From NCBI GenBank assembly GCA_965116395.1, contig OZ220684.1:3100001-3164000 (forward strand): 64,000 bases of DNA. Direction: 5' to 3'. Below are positions 8,633-17,055 of this stretch, one piece after another. The notes under the pieces are model-generated. The model was not told the DNA's origin. It worked only from the letters and a program-made list of their open reading frames with translations, and did not search any database. The DNA is from Bin5 sp965116395. GTDB lineage: Bacteria; Chloroflexota; Anaerolineae; Caldilineales; Caldilineaceae. How positions within the stretch are numbered: position 1 is the first letter of the stretch; each line of letters begins with the position of its first letter. The position numbers were made by a program, and so were the translations under genes.

Positions 8633-9484
8633 ATGAAGTTTCCATCTCTCCTCTCGATCGCGCTCCTGGTCGCCGCGCTTCTACTGAGCGCATGCCAGGC
8701 TATCCCGGCGTCTCCATCAGGAAGCGTTAGCTCCCTCGCCGAAGATGTAGCCGCCCGCGGAACCGTGCGCATCGGTGTGCGCAACGACAATCCCCCCCTG
8801 AGCTTTGTAACAGAAGAAGGTGAATGGGTCGGGTTTGACGTCGATCTGGCCCACGCCATCGCCGCCCAAATGGACCTCGAACCTGAACTGATCGTCGTCG
8901 ACGGCACCACCCGCATCAGCTTCCTGCAGGAAGGAAGAGTGGATATGTCGATCGCCAGCATGAACCACACCCGCAAACGCGACAACGCCATCGACTTCAG
9001 TATCACCTATTTCTGGGACAATCAATCGTTTCTCGTGCGAACCGGCGAATACACCGCCATCGAAGAACTGATGGGCAAAAAAGTTGCCGCTAATGCCGGT
9101 AGTTCGGCCATTCCCTCTTGGATCGCCTACAGCGCCGCGCAGGGCGGTCCCGAACCGGAAATCGTCGAATTCAGCGACAAGCTGGCCGCCATGCAGGCCC
9201 TGCGCGACGGCGCCGTCGAAGGCTATACCGAAGACAACATCACCATGTTGGCCCTTGCAGCCGGCGACCCTGGACTGGAACTTCTGCCCGGCGGTCACAA
9301 TCCCGTCCAGTTCGGCATCGGCGTCCCCAACAACCAGTCCGCCTGGCGCGATCAGGTCAACTACGCCCTGCAGGAACTGTGGAAATCCGGCGTATTCCAG
9401 GAGATCTACGCACACTGGTTTGAAGGCCCGGACGCACCCATCCAACTGCCTCTGGGAGGCCAGATGGAAATCTGGCCCGAATAG
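8633..9484 (+). CDS. Extracellular solute-binding lipoprotein (amino-acid ABC receptor)
   Basis: ATG 8633 follows an AAAGGA site (8624-8629). The N-terminus is a lipoprotein signal (LLVAALLLSACQAIP, lipobox LSAC). The mature protein is a family-3 receptor: GTVRIGVRNDNPPLSFVTEEGEWVGFDVDLAHAIA is the classic opening, with VDMSIASMNHTRKRDNAIDFSITYF in lobe 1 and the crossover KKVAANAGSSAIPSW. About 283 aa, normal length. It should deliver a polar amino acid or related small molecule to the two permeases upstream; anchored on the outer face of the membrane. Confidence 0.87.
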   Translation: MKFPSLLSIALLVAALLLSACQAIPASPSGSVSSLAEDVAARGTVRIGVRNDNPPLSFVTEEGEWVGFDVDLAHAIAAQMDLEPELIVVDGTTRISFLQEGRVDMSIASMNHTRKRDNAIDFSITYFWDNQSFLVRTGEYTAIEELMGKKVAANAGSSAIPSWIAYSAAQGGPEPEIVEFSDKLAAMQALRDGAVEGYTEDNITMLALAAGDPGLELLPGGHNPVQFGIGVPNNQSAWRDQVNYALQELWKSGVFQEIYAHWFEGPDAPIQLPLGGQMEIWPE

Positions 9485-9585
9485 TATGCATTCCCGGTTC
9501 TTGGCTCTCGTTACCTGTGGCCGCCGCAACCGGCCGCCGCATGACGAAAGGCCCGCGAGCCAAAACTGGAACAGCCTGTAAAACA

Positions 9586-10629
9586 ATGACTTCTGTCTCG
9601 CTGCACGATCTTTCATTAACCTACAACGCCGGCTCTCCCGTAGTCCACGATGTCACACTCACCGTGGGCCCGGGAGAGCTGATGGTGTTGCTTGGGCCGT
9701 CCGGCAGCGGCAAAACCACCATACTGCGCGCCATTGCCGGGCTGCTGCGTCCCGCCGATGGCGATATCCATTTCGACGAACGCTCTGTGCTCAATGTGCC
9801 CCCGGAGAAACGCGGCGCAGTCATGGTCTTCCAGGAACATGCGCTCTTCCCCTTCATGGACGTCGGCGCCAATGTCGCCTTCGGCCTCAAAATGCGGCGA
9901 ATCGATCCGGCCACCATCCGCGCCAAAGTGGCCCAGGCCCTGGCTGCCGTCCAGCTGTCCGGCTACGAGTCCCGCCGGCCCGACGAGCTTTCGGGCGGCC
10001 AGCGCCAGCGCGTCGCCCTCGCCAGAGCGCTCGTCATTCAGCCGCGCGTCCTCCTATTGGATGAACCACTCAGCAGCCTCGAGCCCGCCCTCCGCGAGGA
10101 CCTGCGCGGCATTATCCGTGCCCTCCAACAGCAGGCCGGCATCACCATGGTCTTTGTCACCCACGATCAAACCGATGCCGTCGCCGTCGCCGACCGCATC
10201 TGCCTACTGATGCAGGGCTCTGTCCGCCAGACCGGTGCCCCCCGCAGCTTCTTCGAACGCCCGGTCGACAGCGAAGTTGCCCGCTTCTTCGGCGGCATCA
10301 ACTTCCTGCCCGGCATCAAGCGCGGCCGCATCGTCGAAACCGAACTTGGCCCCCTCGAAGTGGACGCCACCGACAGGCCCGACGGCGACGTCCTGGTCAC
10401 CATCCGACCCGAAGCCGTCGAAGTCGGACGAAACGGCCACAACAATCTCGTCGGCATGGTCGAGTCCTACAGCTTTCAGGGGCTGGTTGCCCGCTGCGGC
10501 GCCGGCATCAGCGATACACACCTGCAACTGACCGTGCCGCCCTATCAACGCTTCCATCGCGGCGAAAAAATCCTCCTCCATCTGCCGCGCGAACGAATCC
10601 ATCTCCTGCCCATCGAGCCGCACAAATGA
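9586..10629 (+). CDS. ABC transporter ATPase with TOBE-type C-terminus
   Basis: Start set at ATG 9586 (MTSVSLHDLSLTYN), where family homology begins; the upstream extension is discarded. Walker A is GPSGSGKT (about residues 39-46), Q-loop VFQEHALFPFMDV, signature LSGGQRQRVALARAL, Walker B VLLLDEPL, H-loop VFVTHD. Residues 235-347 form a TOBE-like domain (FFGGINFLPGIKRG, VTIRPEAVEVG). That tail is typical of PotA/CysA/FbpC ATPases rather than the short GlnQ/HisP type usually paired with HisMQ permeases, so the pairing is slightly unusual, but gene order makes it the obvious motor of this importer. Its stop overlaps the DoxX gene (ATGA). Confidence 0.87.
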   Translation: MTSVSLHDLSLTYNAGSPVVHDVTLTVGPGELMVLLGPSGSGKTTILRAIAGLLRPADGDIHFDERSVLNVPPEKRGAVMVFQEHALFPFMDVGANVAFGLKMRRIDPATIRAKVAQALAAVQLSGYESRRPDELSGGQRQRVALARALVIQPRVLLLDEPLSSLEPALREDLRGIIRALQQQAGITMVFVTHDQTDAVAVADRICLLMQGSVRQTGAPRSFFERPVDSEVARFFGGINFLPGIKRGRIVETELGPLEVDATDRPDGDVLVTIRPEAVEVGRNGHNNLVGMVESYSFQGLVARCGAGISDTHLQLTVPPYQRFHRGEKILLHLPRERIHLLPIEPHK

Positions 10630-11078
10630 GCAGACAAGCGCCCCTGTGGCCCATCGCTGGCGCCCGCGCCATTATCGGACTGTTGTGGCTCTTTTCCTTG
10701 CGTTGGAAGCTGCCGCCCGACTTCATGCCCTCTGAAGGCCGCGGCCTCATGGACTGGCTCGAACTGGAAGTCACCCACGCCGCCTTCCCGCTCTACGGCA
10801 CCCTTGTCGAGCAGCTGGTAATACCGAACTTTACACTCTTCGCCTGGTCTATCTTCCTGGCGGAACTAATCGTAGGCCTCAGTCTGCTCACCGGCGCCTT
10901 CACCCGCTTCGGCGCCTTTATCGGCTTGGGCCTCGCCGTCAACCTCGGCATCGGCCTGCTCGAAGTGCCCGGCGAATGGCCCTGGAGTTACGCAATGCTT
11001 GCAATGTGGCATGGCCTCTTTTTCGTCACCCGCGCCGGCCGCGTCTGGGGCTTGGATGCACTGAGAGCCCGAAATTGA
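10626..11078 (+). CDS. DoxX/DoxD-like membrane protein
   Basis: 150 aa with four hydrophobic segments: ARAIIGLLWLFSLRWKLP (the family's RxxxGxxWLxxGxxKL-type opening), NFTLFAWSIFLAELIVGLSLLTG, GAFIGLGLAVNLGIGL and YAMLAMWHGLFFVTRAGRVWGLD. The ending RAGRxWGLDxxL is characteristic of DoxX/TQO-small-subunit-like proteins. It overlaps the ATPase by 4 bp, so it is co-transcribed. A second homologue lies at 12292 after the YeeE/YedE gene. A quinone-linked redox role, possibly with thiosulfate, is family knowledge only. Confidence 0.7.
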   Translation: MSRQAPLWPIAGARAIIGLLWLFSLRWKLPPDFMPSEGRGLMDWLELEVTHAAFPLYGTLVEQLVIPNFTLFAWSIFLAELIVGLSLLTGAFTRFGAFIGLGLAVNLGIGLLEVPGEWPWSYAMLAMWHGLFFVTRAGRVWGLDALRARN

Positions 11079-11221
11079 GATCAGAAAGATTCCCAAGCCG
11101 CGATGCTTCATCTTTCAGCGTGACCCCCACGCTGCCTGAACAGATCGGTTCGTAATCAGTTTTGAGTTGGCCGGCCGCGGCCGCGACTTAACACGGATAA
11201 CCGCAAACGGAAGAATTTCGT

Positions 11222-12250
11222 ATGACCATCCTGCTGGCGCTCGCCGCCGGTACAGTGCTCGGCTATCTATTCGAGCGGGGCGACTTCTGCTTTCACAGCA
11301 CGTTACGAGGCCTCGTCCGCCTTCCGCGGCAGCTGAACCTCGTACGCGCCTATCTGATGACGCTGCTGATCGCCATTCCCCTCGTCCAGGGCATGATCGC
11401 TCTCGGCTGGATCGCGCCTTGGGTCGCGCCCTGGGCCTGGCAGGCGAATCTCGTCGGCGGCTTCATTTTCGGCGCCGGCATGGTCATCGCCGCTACCTGT
11501 ATCACCGGCATCTTCTACAAGCTCGGCCACGGCATGCTCGGTACCCTGGTCGGCCTCGTCACCTGGTCGCTCGGTGACCTGCTCACCTGGCGCGGGCCGC
11601 TCAACCCCTTGCGCACCGCACTGAATCAAAACCCTGTGGTGACCGGCGGCGAACCAACAACGATCTTGAATGTGCTGGGCTCCTCTTTGGGGCTGGGCCT
11701 GCTGGTCCTGCTGCTGGCGGCCGCAGCCGTATTCCTCTGGCGAAGCCCCCGTCCCCGCCAGGGCGACTACTGGTCATGGCTGCCCCTTGGCCTATCCGTA
11801 GGGCTTTTCACAAGCTTGGCCTGGCTGCTCGCACGTGCCGGCGGCGCAAACTATACCTTCGGCACCTCACGCGTTCCCACCATGCTCTACGAATCCCTGT
11901 CGGGCGCAACTGATCCCGGTAACCTGTGGATTCCCGTGGCGCTGATCGCCCTGCTGCCCGGCTCGTTCATCGCCGCACGCCGCGCCGGCACCTTCTGGGC
12001 CAGGGGAGAATCGTCCGGCCGCTATACCCAGCTGGCCGCTGGCGGCCTGCTCATGGGCATCGGCGCCGGCATTTCGGGCGGCTGCAACCTCGGCCATTCC
12101 CTGGTCGGCGTCCCGCTCCTGAGCCTCGGCAGCATTACAACCACCCTGGCAATGCTGCTCGGCGTCTATCTGACCGACCGCGCCGCAGGGCTTTTGCGCC
12201 CCCTGTCGCGCCTGAATCAATCGGCTTCCAGCGCAACGACGTCCGGCTGA
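11222..12250 (+). CDS. YeeE/YedE (TsuA-like) family membrane transporter
   Basis: About 342 aa and ten or so hydrophobic segments. It shows the signature cysteine sites of the thiosulfate/sulfur-uptake family: GDFCFHSTLRG near the N-terminus, GAGMVIAATCITGIFYKLGHG (about residues 83-103) and GIGAGISGGCNLGHSL (about 280-295), which form the pseudo-symmetric pore in TsuA. The family imports thiosulfate or related sulfur species. It sits between two DoxX-like genes, consistent with a small sulfur-handling unit. The assignment to thiosulfate is by homology, not shown. Confidence 0.8.
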   Translation: MTILLALAAGTVLGYLFERGDFCFHSTLRGLVRLPRQLNLVRAYLMTLLIAIPLVQGMIALGWIAPWVAPWAWQANLVGGFIFGAGMVIAATCITGIFYKLGHGMLGTLVGLVTWSLGDLLTWRGPLNPLRTALNQNPVVTGGEPTTILNVLGSSLGLGLLVLLLAAAAVFLWRSPRPRQGDYWSWLPLGLSVGLFTSLAWLLARAGGANYTFGTSRVPTMLYESLSGATDPGNLWIPVALIALLPGSFIAARRAGTFWARGESSGRYTQLAAGGLLMGIGAGISGGCNLGHSLVGVPLLSLGSITTTLAMLLGVYLTDRAAGLLRPLSRLNQSASSATTSG

Positions 12251-12291
12251 ACAATGTTGTTCAGCCACAGAATTTCAATAGGAGTTTTCAC

Positions 12292-12777
12292 ATGGATCAG
12301 GCAGAAACCAGACTGCGACAGGCTGTCGCCATTCTACGTATAACACTGGGTGTGATTCTACTTGTCACCTGGTGGAAGAACTTGCAAGACGGGATATATA
12401 CAGCCGATGGCATCGTCGGCCTCTTTAACTATCTCTTCAACGACAACGGCGGCGGGCCCGCCTTCTACCAGGCGATTATCAACGGCACAATTTTGCAAGT
12501 GCCCGGCCTGTTCGCAATCTTTCAGCTGATAGGTGAGCTCCTGTTGGGCCTGGGGCTGTTGGTCGGCCTCTTCACGCCCCTGGTCGCCGTCGGCGCCGCG
12601 CTCTTCTTCTTCAACCTGTTCCTGGCATACTTCGGCGGCAACGAATGGATCTGGACTTATGTCCTGCTCACCGTCTCCGCCCTCGTCACCGCCTTGGCCC
12701 AGTCCGGACGCGCCTGGGGACTGGATAGCCTGGTCCTGCGACGCCTGGGAGAACCTCCAATCGGTCCTATCTGGTAA
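12292..12777 (+). CDS. DoxX-like membrane protein, second copy
   Basis: ATG 12292 follows an AGGAG site (12280-12284); the longer upstream frame is a shadow of the transporter. 161 aa, four hydrophobic segments (VAILRITLGVILLVTWWKN; GLFAIFQLIGELLLGLGLLVGLF; VAVGAALFFFNLFLAYFG; TYVLLTVSALVTALAQSGRAWGLD). It shares with the 10626 protein the glycine-rich third helix and the ending SGRAWGLDxLVL, so the two are paralogues. Just 41 bp separate it from the YeeE/YedE gene. Confidence 0.75.
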   Translation: MDQAETRLRQAVAILRITLGVILLVTWWKNLQDGIYTADGIVGLFNYLFNDNGGGPAFYQAIINGTILQVPGLFAIFQLIGELLLGLGLLVGLFTPLVAVGAALFFFNLFLAYFGGNEWIWTYVLLTVSALVTALAQSGRAWGLDSLVLRRLGEPPIGPIW

Positions 12778-12957
12778 ACACGTCAAGAGTAACTTCGGTC
12801 TGCGCCCCGCTTAACAGGGGCCCAGACCCCCGTCCGTCCCTGCGTAATACGCGCAAGAGGAACAAACTGGCTTCCATAGTGAACGCAAAGCAATCCTGCC
12901 GTCATCTCTTGGCTCTTTGCAAGCGCCCGCCCGAAAACCGATAACTGGAAACTTCGC

Positions 12958-14436
12958 ATGACGGTTATGAAAATCATCTACATTATCGCCGCATCTCTTC
13001 TGGCCATATACGGCTTGCAGGCGCTTTTTCTGACCCTCATCGCCCGGCGAGTGCTGTTTGACGAAGACCCCCCATCTCCCCCCGTCGCCCAGGACTTACC
13101 CACGGTAACCGTCCAGCTCCCGGTCTACAATGAACGCCACGTCGTCCGGCGTCTGATCGACGCCGTCGCCGCATTCGACTGGCCCAGAGATCGGCTCCAG
13201 ATCCATATTCTCGACGACTCTACCGACGATACCAGCCAGATCATCGCCCGCAGCATCGCAATCCACCAGCAGAATGGTATCGATATCGCCCAATTCCAAC
13301 GCACAGATCGCAAAGGCTACAAAGCCGGCGCCCTGCGTGAGGGGCTTGCCCACGCACACGGCGAATTCCTCGCCATGTTTGACGCCGATTTCGTGCCCCC
13401 GCCCGATTTTCTGCAGCGAACCGTTCCCGCCTTCGACGATCCCTCGGTCGGCTGCGTCCAGGCCCGTTGGGGTCATCTCAACCCCACTGTTTCCCGCCTG
13501 ACACAGGCCCAGTCTCTCGGCATTGACGGCCACTTCATCGTCGAACAGAGAGCCCGCCACGAGCTCGGCGCGCTCCTGAACTTCAACGGCACCGCCGGCC
13601 TCTGGCGCCGCTCCTGCATAGAAGAGGCCGGCGGCTGGCAAGAGGACACACTCACCGAAGATCTGGACTTGAGCTACCGGGCCCAACTACAGGGCTGGCG
13701 CATCGCCTTCTTGCCGCACGTCGTCGTGCCCGCCGAAATCCCAGTCTCCGTTGACGCGTTCAAGCGCCAACAGTTTCGCTGGGCCAAGGGCAGTATCCAG
13801 ACAGCCAAAAAGCTGTTCATAGCCGTCCTCGGCTCCTCCCAACCACTGTGGCGCAAAGCGCTCGGCATCGCCCATCTCACCGGCTATGCCGTCCATCCGC
13901 TCATGCTTCTCAACCTGCTCTTCCTGCTGCCGGTGATGACCTCCTTCAGCCCCGCCCTCAGAATCGCTTCGCTCTTTTCTCTTACGGCCATCGGCCCGCC
14001 TCTGATGTACTGGACCGCCATGAGGAGTCAGGGCATCCCCGTCCGCCAGCGCATTCGCTGGCTCGCGGTGCTCCTGGGGTTGGGAACCGGTCTCTCCGTC
14101 AACAACAGCCGCGCCGTCTTCGAGGCCATCCTCGGCGTTCGCAGCGCCTTCAAACGTACTCCCAAGTTCGCCGTCACCCGCGCCAGTAAAGACTGGCACA
14201 CCAGCGCCTACGTCCTGCCCAGCGACCCTACAGTCTGGGCCGAAATCGTTCTGGCCGTCTACGCAAACACGCTCCTCATTTTCAGCCTCTTCAATGGCTT
14301 CTGGTGGCTGCTCCCCTGGCTCTCTCTCTACGCCTGCGGCTACACCTATATCTCCTACCTCTCCATGCGCCAGGCCTGGGAAAAACGCGGCGCTCTCCGC
14401 CACCACCTGGCAACCGTACGGGAGGCGGGAGATTGA
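12958..14436 (+). CDS. Membrane GT2 glycosyltransferase (cellulose/mannan synthase-like)
   Basis: Up to 492 aa (ATG 12967 is an equally good start). A membrane anchor (IIYIIAASLLAIYGLQALFLTLI) is followed by a GT-A domain with the processive GT2 residues: ILDDSTDDT, MFDADFVP (DxD), TEDLDLSYR (catalytic D) and QQFRW (QxxRW). Three or four C-terminal transmembrane segments follow (about residues 305-480). It should polymerise or add sugars from a nucleotide donor on the cytoplasmic face. The downstream GTs overlap or abut, forming a glycoconjugate operon. Product polymer unknown. Confidence 0.85.
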   Translation: MTVMKIIYIIAASLLAIYGLQALFLTLIARRVLFDEDPPSPPVAQDLPTVTVQLPVYNERHVVRRLIDAVAAFDWPRDRLQIHILDDSTDDTSQIIARSIAIHQQNGIDIAQFQRTDRKGYKAGALREGLAHAHGEFLAMFDADFVPPPDFLQRTVPAFDDPSVGCVQARWGHLNPTVSRLTQAQSLGIDGHFIVEQRARHELGALLNFNGTAGLWRRSCIEEAGGWQEDTLTEDLDLSYRAQLQGWRIAFLPHVVVPAEIPVSVDAFKRQQFRWAKGSIQTAKKLFIAVLGSSQPLWRKALGIAHLTGYAVHPLMLLNLLFLLPVMTSFSPALRIASLFSLTAIGPPLMYWTAMRSQGIPVRQRIRWLAVLLGLGTGLSVNNSRAVFEAILGVRSAFKRTPKFAVTRASKDWHTSAYVLPSDPTVWAEIVLAVYANTLLIFSLFNGFWWLLPWLSLYACGYTYISYLSMRQAWEKRGALRHHLATVREAGD

Positions 14437-15380
14437 CCGCCCACAACGAGGAGACAGCGCAAACACCAGACCGCGCCCTTCCCGTTCCTGACTTCTCGCC
14501 CCCTCCGCATCATGGCCCCCTCTTGCAGCCGGCTACTGCCCCGCCAACCGCAAATACTTCCCGCAGCGCCTTGCTCGTCATGGCCAAACAGCCCATCGCC
14601 GGCAGCGCCAAGACGCGCCTTGTGCCCCCGCTCACCAGTGCCTCCGCAGCCTCACTCTACCTCTGCTTCTTGCAGGATGTCCTGGCCACCGTGCGCGCCG
14701 CCGCCCGCCTCGAACCTTTCGACCCTGTCATCGCCTATACACCGCCCGCGGCACAGGACTTTTTCCGCCGACTTGCCCCCGATTTCTGGCTGATCCCCCA
14801 GCAAAGCCCTGCCCGAACATCCGACCGCGTTCCACCTTCCGAACCCACTGCGGCATCCGCGGTTTCTCGGCCCGCTGCCGCGCCCCCCTCCCAATCCGGC
14901 GCCGCACCGCAACATGAGACACTCGTTCACCATCCTGATCCGCTGGGCGACCGCCTCCAATATGTCCTTTCCGCTGCGCTGGATAGCGGCCGCCGCCAGG
15001 TCGTCGCCATCAACAGCGACAGCCCCACCCTGCCGCCAGAACTGCTCTGCACCGCCTTCCAACGCCTCGACGATCCCCGGACCGACGCTGTGTTTGGCCC
15101 CTGTACAGACGGCGGCTACTATCTGATAGGCGTCAAAAAACCGCCCGGCAGTCTCGTCACAGCCGTGCAGATGTCTACCCCCACCGTCCTGAGCGATACC
15201 CTTGCCATCGCAGCTGCAGCAGGCCTGCACGTCGATCTTCTGCCCGAATGGTATGATGTGGACAGCGCCGAAGACCTGGAACGCCTCTCCACCGAACTGG
15301 CGGCGCATCCCGAACGGGCGCCCGCCTCCAGCCGTTTTCTGACCGAGCCATGGACGTCGACGTCATCATCCCAGCCCTGA
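14433..15380 (+). CDS. DUF2064/TIGR04282-type glycosyltransferase
   Basis: Start proposed at TTG 14433, which overlaps the previous stop (TTGA) and follows a GGAGG at about 14421-14425; a later ATG at 14580 sits in the conserved LLVMAKQPIAGSAKTRLVPP motif and would cut it. Core features: the nucleotide-sugar site MAKQPIAGSAKTRL, VVAINSDSPTLPPELL and DAVFGPCTDGGYYLIGVKKP. About 45 residues between the two halves are a Pro/Ser/Ala-rich insert (TSDRVPPSEPTAASAVSRPA...), unusual for the family. The next GT2 overlaps it by 31 bp; this DUF2064-GT2 pair is a common arrangement. Confidence 0.8.
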   Translation: MTAHNEETAQTPDRALPVPDFSPPPHHGPLLQPATAPPTANTSRSALLVMAKQPIAGSAKTRLVPPLTSASAASLYLCFLQDVLATVRAAARLEPFDPVIAYTPPAAQDFFRRLAPDFWLIPQQSPARTSDRVPPSEPTAASAVSRPAAAPPSQSGAAPQHETLVHHPDPLGDRLQYVLSAALDSGRRQVVAINSDSPTLPPELLCTAFQRLDDPRTDAVFGPCTDGGYYLIGVKKPPGSLVTAVQMSTPTVLSDTLAIAAAAGLHVDLLPEWYDVDSAEDLERLSTELAAHPERAPASSRFLTEPWTSTSSSQP

Positions 15381-16033
15381 ACGAGGCCGGCAACATCGCC
15401 CAACTCGTACACGAAGCAGCTGCCCAACCCGTTGCTCGCGTCATCGTCGCCGACAACGGCTCCACCGATGGCACCGGTCCCCTCGCGGCTGAAGCCGGCG
15501 CCCACGTGGTCACTGAGCCGCGCCGCGGCTATGGTTTCGCCTGCGCCGCCGGCACAGCCGCCGCTACCGCCGATATCCTCGTCTATCTTGACGGCGACTT
15601 CAGCTCCCTGCCCACCGAAATGCCCCGCCTGCTCGCGCCGCTCCATCAGGGCCGCGCCGACCTGGTCCTCGGCTCGCGCGTACTCGGCGAAATCCTGCCC
15701 GGCGCCATGCCGCCCCACCAGCGCTTCGGCAACTGGCTCACCTCCGCCCTCATGCGCTCCCTGTATCGGGTGCCGGTCACCGACCTGGGGCCGTACCGTG
15801 CCGTCCGCCGCAACCTCCTGCAGCAGCTGCACATGCAGGAGATGACCTTCGGCTGGCCCACCGAAATGATGGTAAAATGCGCCCGGCTGGGTGTCCCTAT
15901 TCTTGAAGTGCCGGTCAGTTTCGCCCCCCGCCGCGCCGGCCAATCCAAAGTCAGCGGCACCCTGCGCGGCTCCGTCCTGGCCGCCTACTACATTCTCGGC
16001 GTCACCCTGCGCTACGCCTTCTCACGCCATTAA
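15350..16033 (+). CDS. GT2 glycosyltransferase (DPM1-like, soluble)
   Basis: 228 aa. Begins MDVDVIIPALNEAGNIAQLV, with DNGSTDGT, VYLDGDFSSLP (DxD) and the acceptor segment TDLGPYRAVRR, the standard order for dolichol-phosphate-mannose-synthase-like GT2 enzymes. No C-terminal membrane helix pair is obvious, although the end (AAYYILGVTLRYAF) is hydrophobic. It overlaps the DUF2064 gene by 31 bp, so the two are probably coupled and act on the same glycan. Confidence 0.82.
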   Translation: MDVDVIIPALNEAGNIAQLVHEAAAQPVARVIVADNGSTDGTGPLAAEAGAHVVTEPRRGYGFACAAGTAAATADILVYLDGDFSSLPTEMPRLLAPLHQGRADLVLGSRVLGEILPGAMPPHQRFGNWLTSALMRSLYRVPVTDLGPYRAVRRNLLQQLHMQEMTFGWPTEMMVKCARLGVPILEVPVSFAPRRAGQSKVSGTLRGSVLAAYYILGVTLRYAFSRH

Positions 16034-16084
16034 AGAAGTGCGCAAAGCGCGGCCGTCAATCACAGACCCCTGCCCACCGGGGTT

Positions 16085-16112
16085 CACTAACCACTAACCA
16101 CTGACCACTGCC
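16085..16112 (+). repeat. Heptamer tandem repeat upstream of the DMT gene
   Basis: Four consecutive 7-bp units: CACTAAC, CACTAAC, CACTGAC, CACTGCC. It ends 3 bp before the ATG at 16116 and occupies the place where a ribosome site would be expected; none is visible. Confidence 0.75.
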
Positions 16113-16115
16113 CCT

Positions 16116-17036
16116 ATGTCCCACCGCAAGGCAATCTACTGCCAGGCCCTGGCAGCCATCCTGTTCAGCACAAGTGGCCTGCTGATCAAACTTATCTCCG
16201 TGCCGCCGCTGCCCCTGCTGGGAGTGCGCGGCGCCTTCGCCGCCCTGCTAATCATCCTCTACATGGCGCGGCCGCTCCTGCCTTCTTCTCGAGGGGAATC
16301 ATCATCCGGCCCCCCTACCAATCGAGCGCGCAACCTCATGAGCTTCCGCCTGTCGCTCCCCCAACTTGGCGGGGCCATCTCCCTCGTCGGCGCACAAGCC
16401 TTCTTTATCATCGCCGTTCGCGAAACCACAGCCGCCAACGCCATCTTCCTCCAGTACACAGCACCGGTCTTCGTCGCCTTTTTCGGTATTCACTACCTCC
16501 GCGAACCCGTCAGAAAGTCGGACTGGCTCGCTCTCGCAGCCATAAGCATCGGGCTTCTCTGCTTCTACGGCGATGGACTGACCGCCGGTGGCGCAGTCGG
16601 AAACCTCTTTGGCCTGCTGGCCGGCCTCATGTTCGCCTGGTTCCTCCTGTTCATGCGCAAACAGAAGGATACTTCGACCATCGAAACCGTCCTGCTGGGC
16701 AACGTCCTGTCCGCGCTGATCGGGCTTCCTTTTCTGCTCGAGTCCGCCCCCACCGCGGCTGACTGGTACGGAATGCTATTTCTCGGAATCTTTCAGATCG
16801 GCCTCCCTTCTATCCTCATCGCCATCGCAATCAAGAAACTGACCGCTGTCGAAGCCATCCTGATTCAAACCCTGGAACCAGTTCTCAATCCCGTGTGGGT
16901 CCTTCTCTTTATCGGCGAGATGCCCACGCCACTGGCGCTGCTGGGTGGAGCAATCGTTGTCGGCGCAGTCTCGCTCCGCTCAATCCGGTCCATCCGCACC
17001 CAGCGCGTGGCACCGGCTTCCCAGCCCACAGCATGA
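16116..17036 (+). CDS. DMT-superfamily (EamA) transporter
   Basis: 306 aa with ten predicted transmembrane segments in two EamA repeats: ALAAILFSTSGLLIKLI opens repeat 1, and FGLLAGLMFAWFLLFMRKQ opens repeat 2. Conserved ends TTAANAIFLQYTAPVFVAFFG and LTAVEAILIQTLEPVLNPVWVLLFIGE are the family's paired proline/glutamate helices. Likely exporter of amino acids or metabolites across the inner membrane. The start is immediately after the heptamer repeat and lacks a Shine-Dalgarno site. Confidence 0.85.
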   Translation: MSHRKAIYCQALAAILFSTSGLLIKLISVPPLPLLGVRGAFAALLIILYMARPLLPSSRGESSSGPPTNRARNLMSFRLSLPQLGGAISLVGAQAFFIIAVRETTAANAIFLQYTAPVFVAFFGIHYLREPVRKSDWLALAAISIGLLCFYGDGLTAGGAVGNLFGLLAGLMFAWFLLFMRKQKDTSTIETVLLGNVLSALIGLPFLLESAPTAADWYGMLFLGIFQIGLPSILIAIAIKKLTAVEAILIQTLEPVLNPVWVLLFIGEMPTPLALLGGAIVVGAVSLRSIRSIRTQRVAPASQPTA

Positions 17037-17055
17037 CAGCGCGAAGAAAACCACA

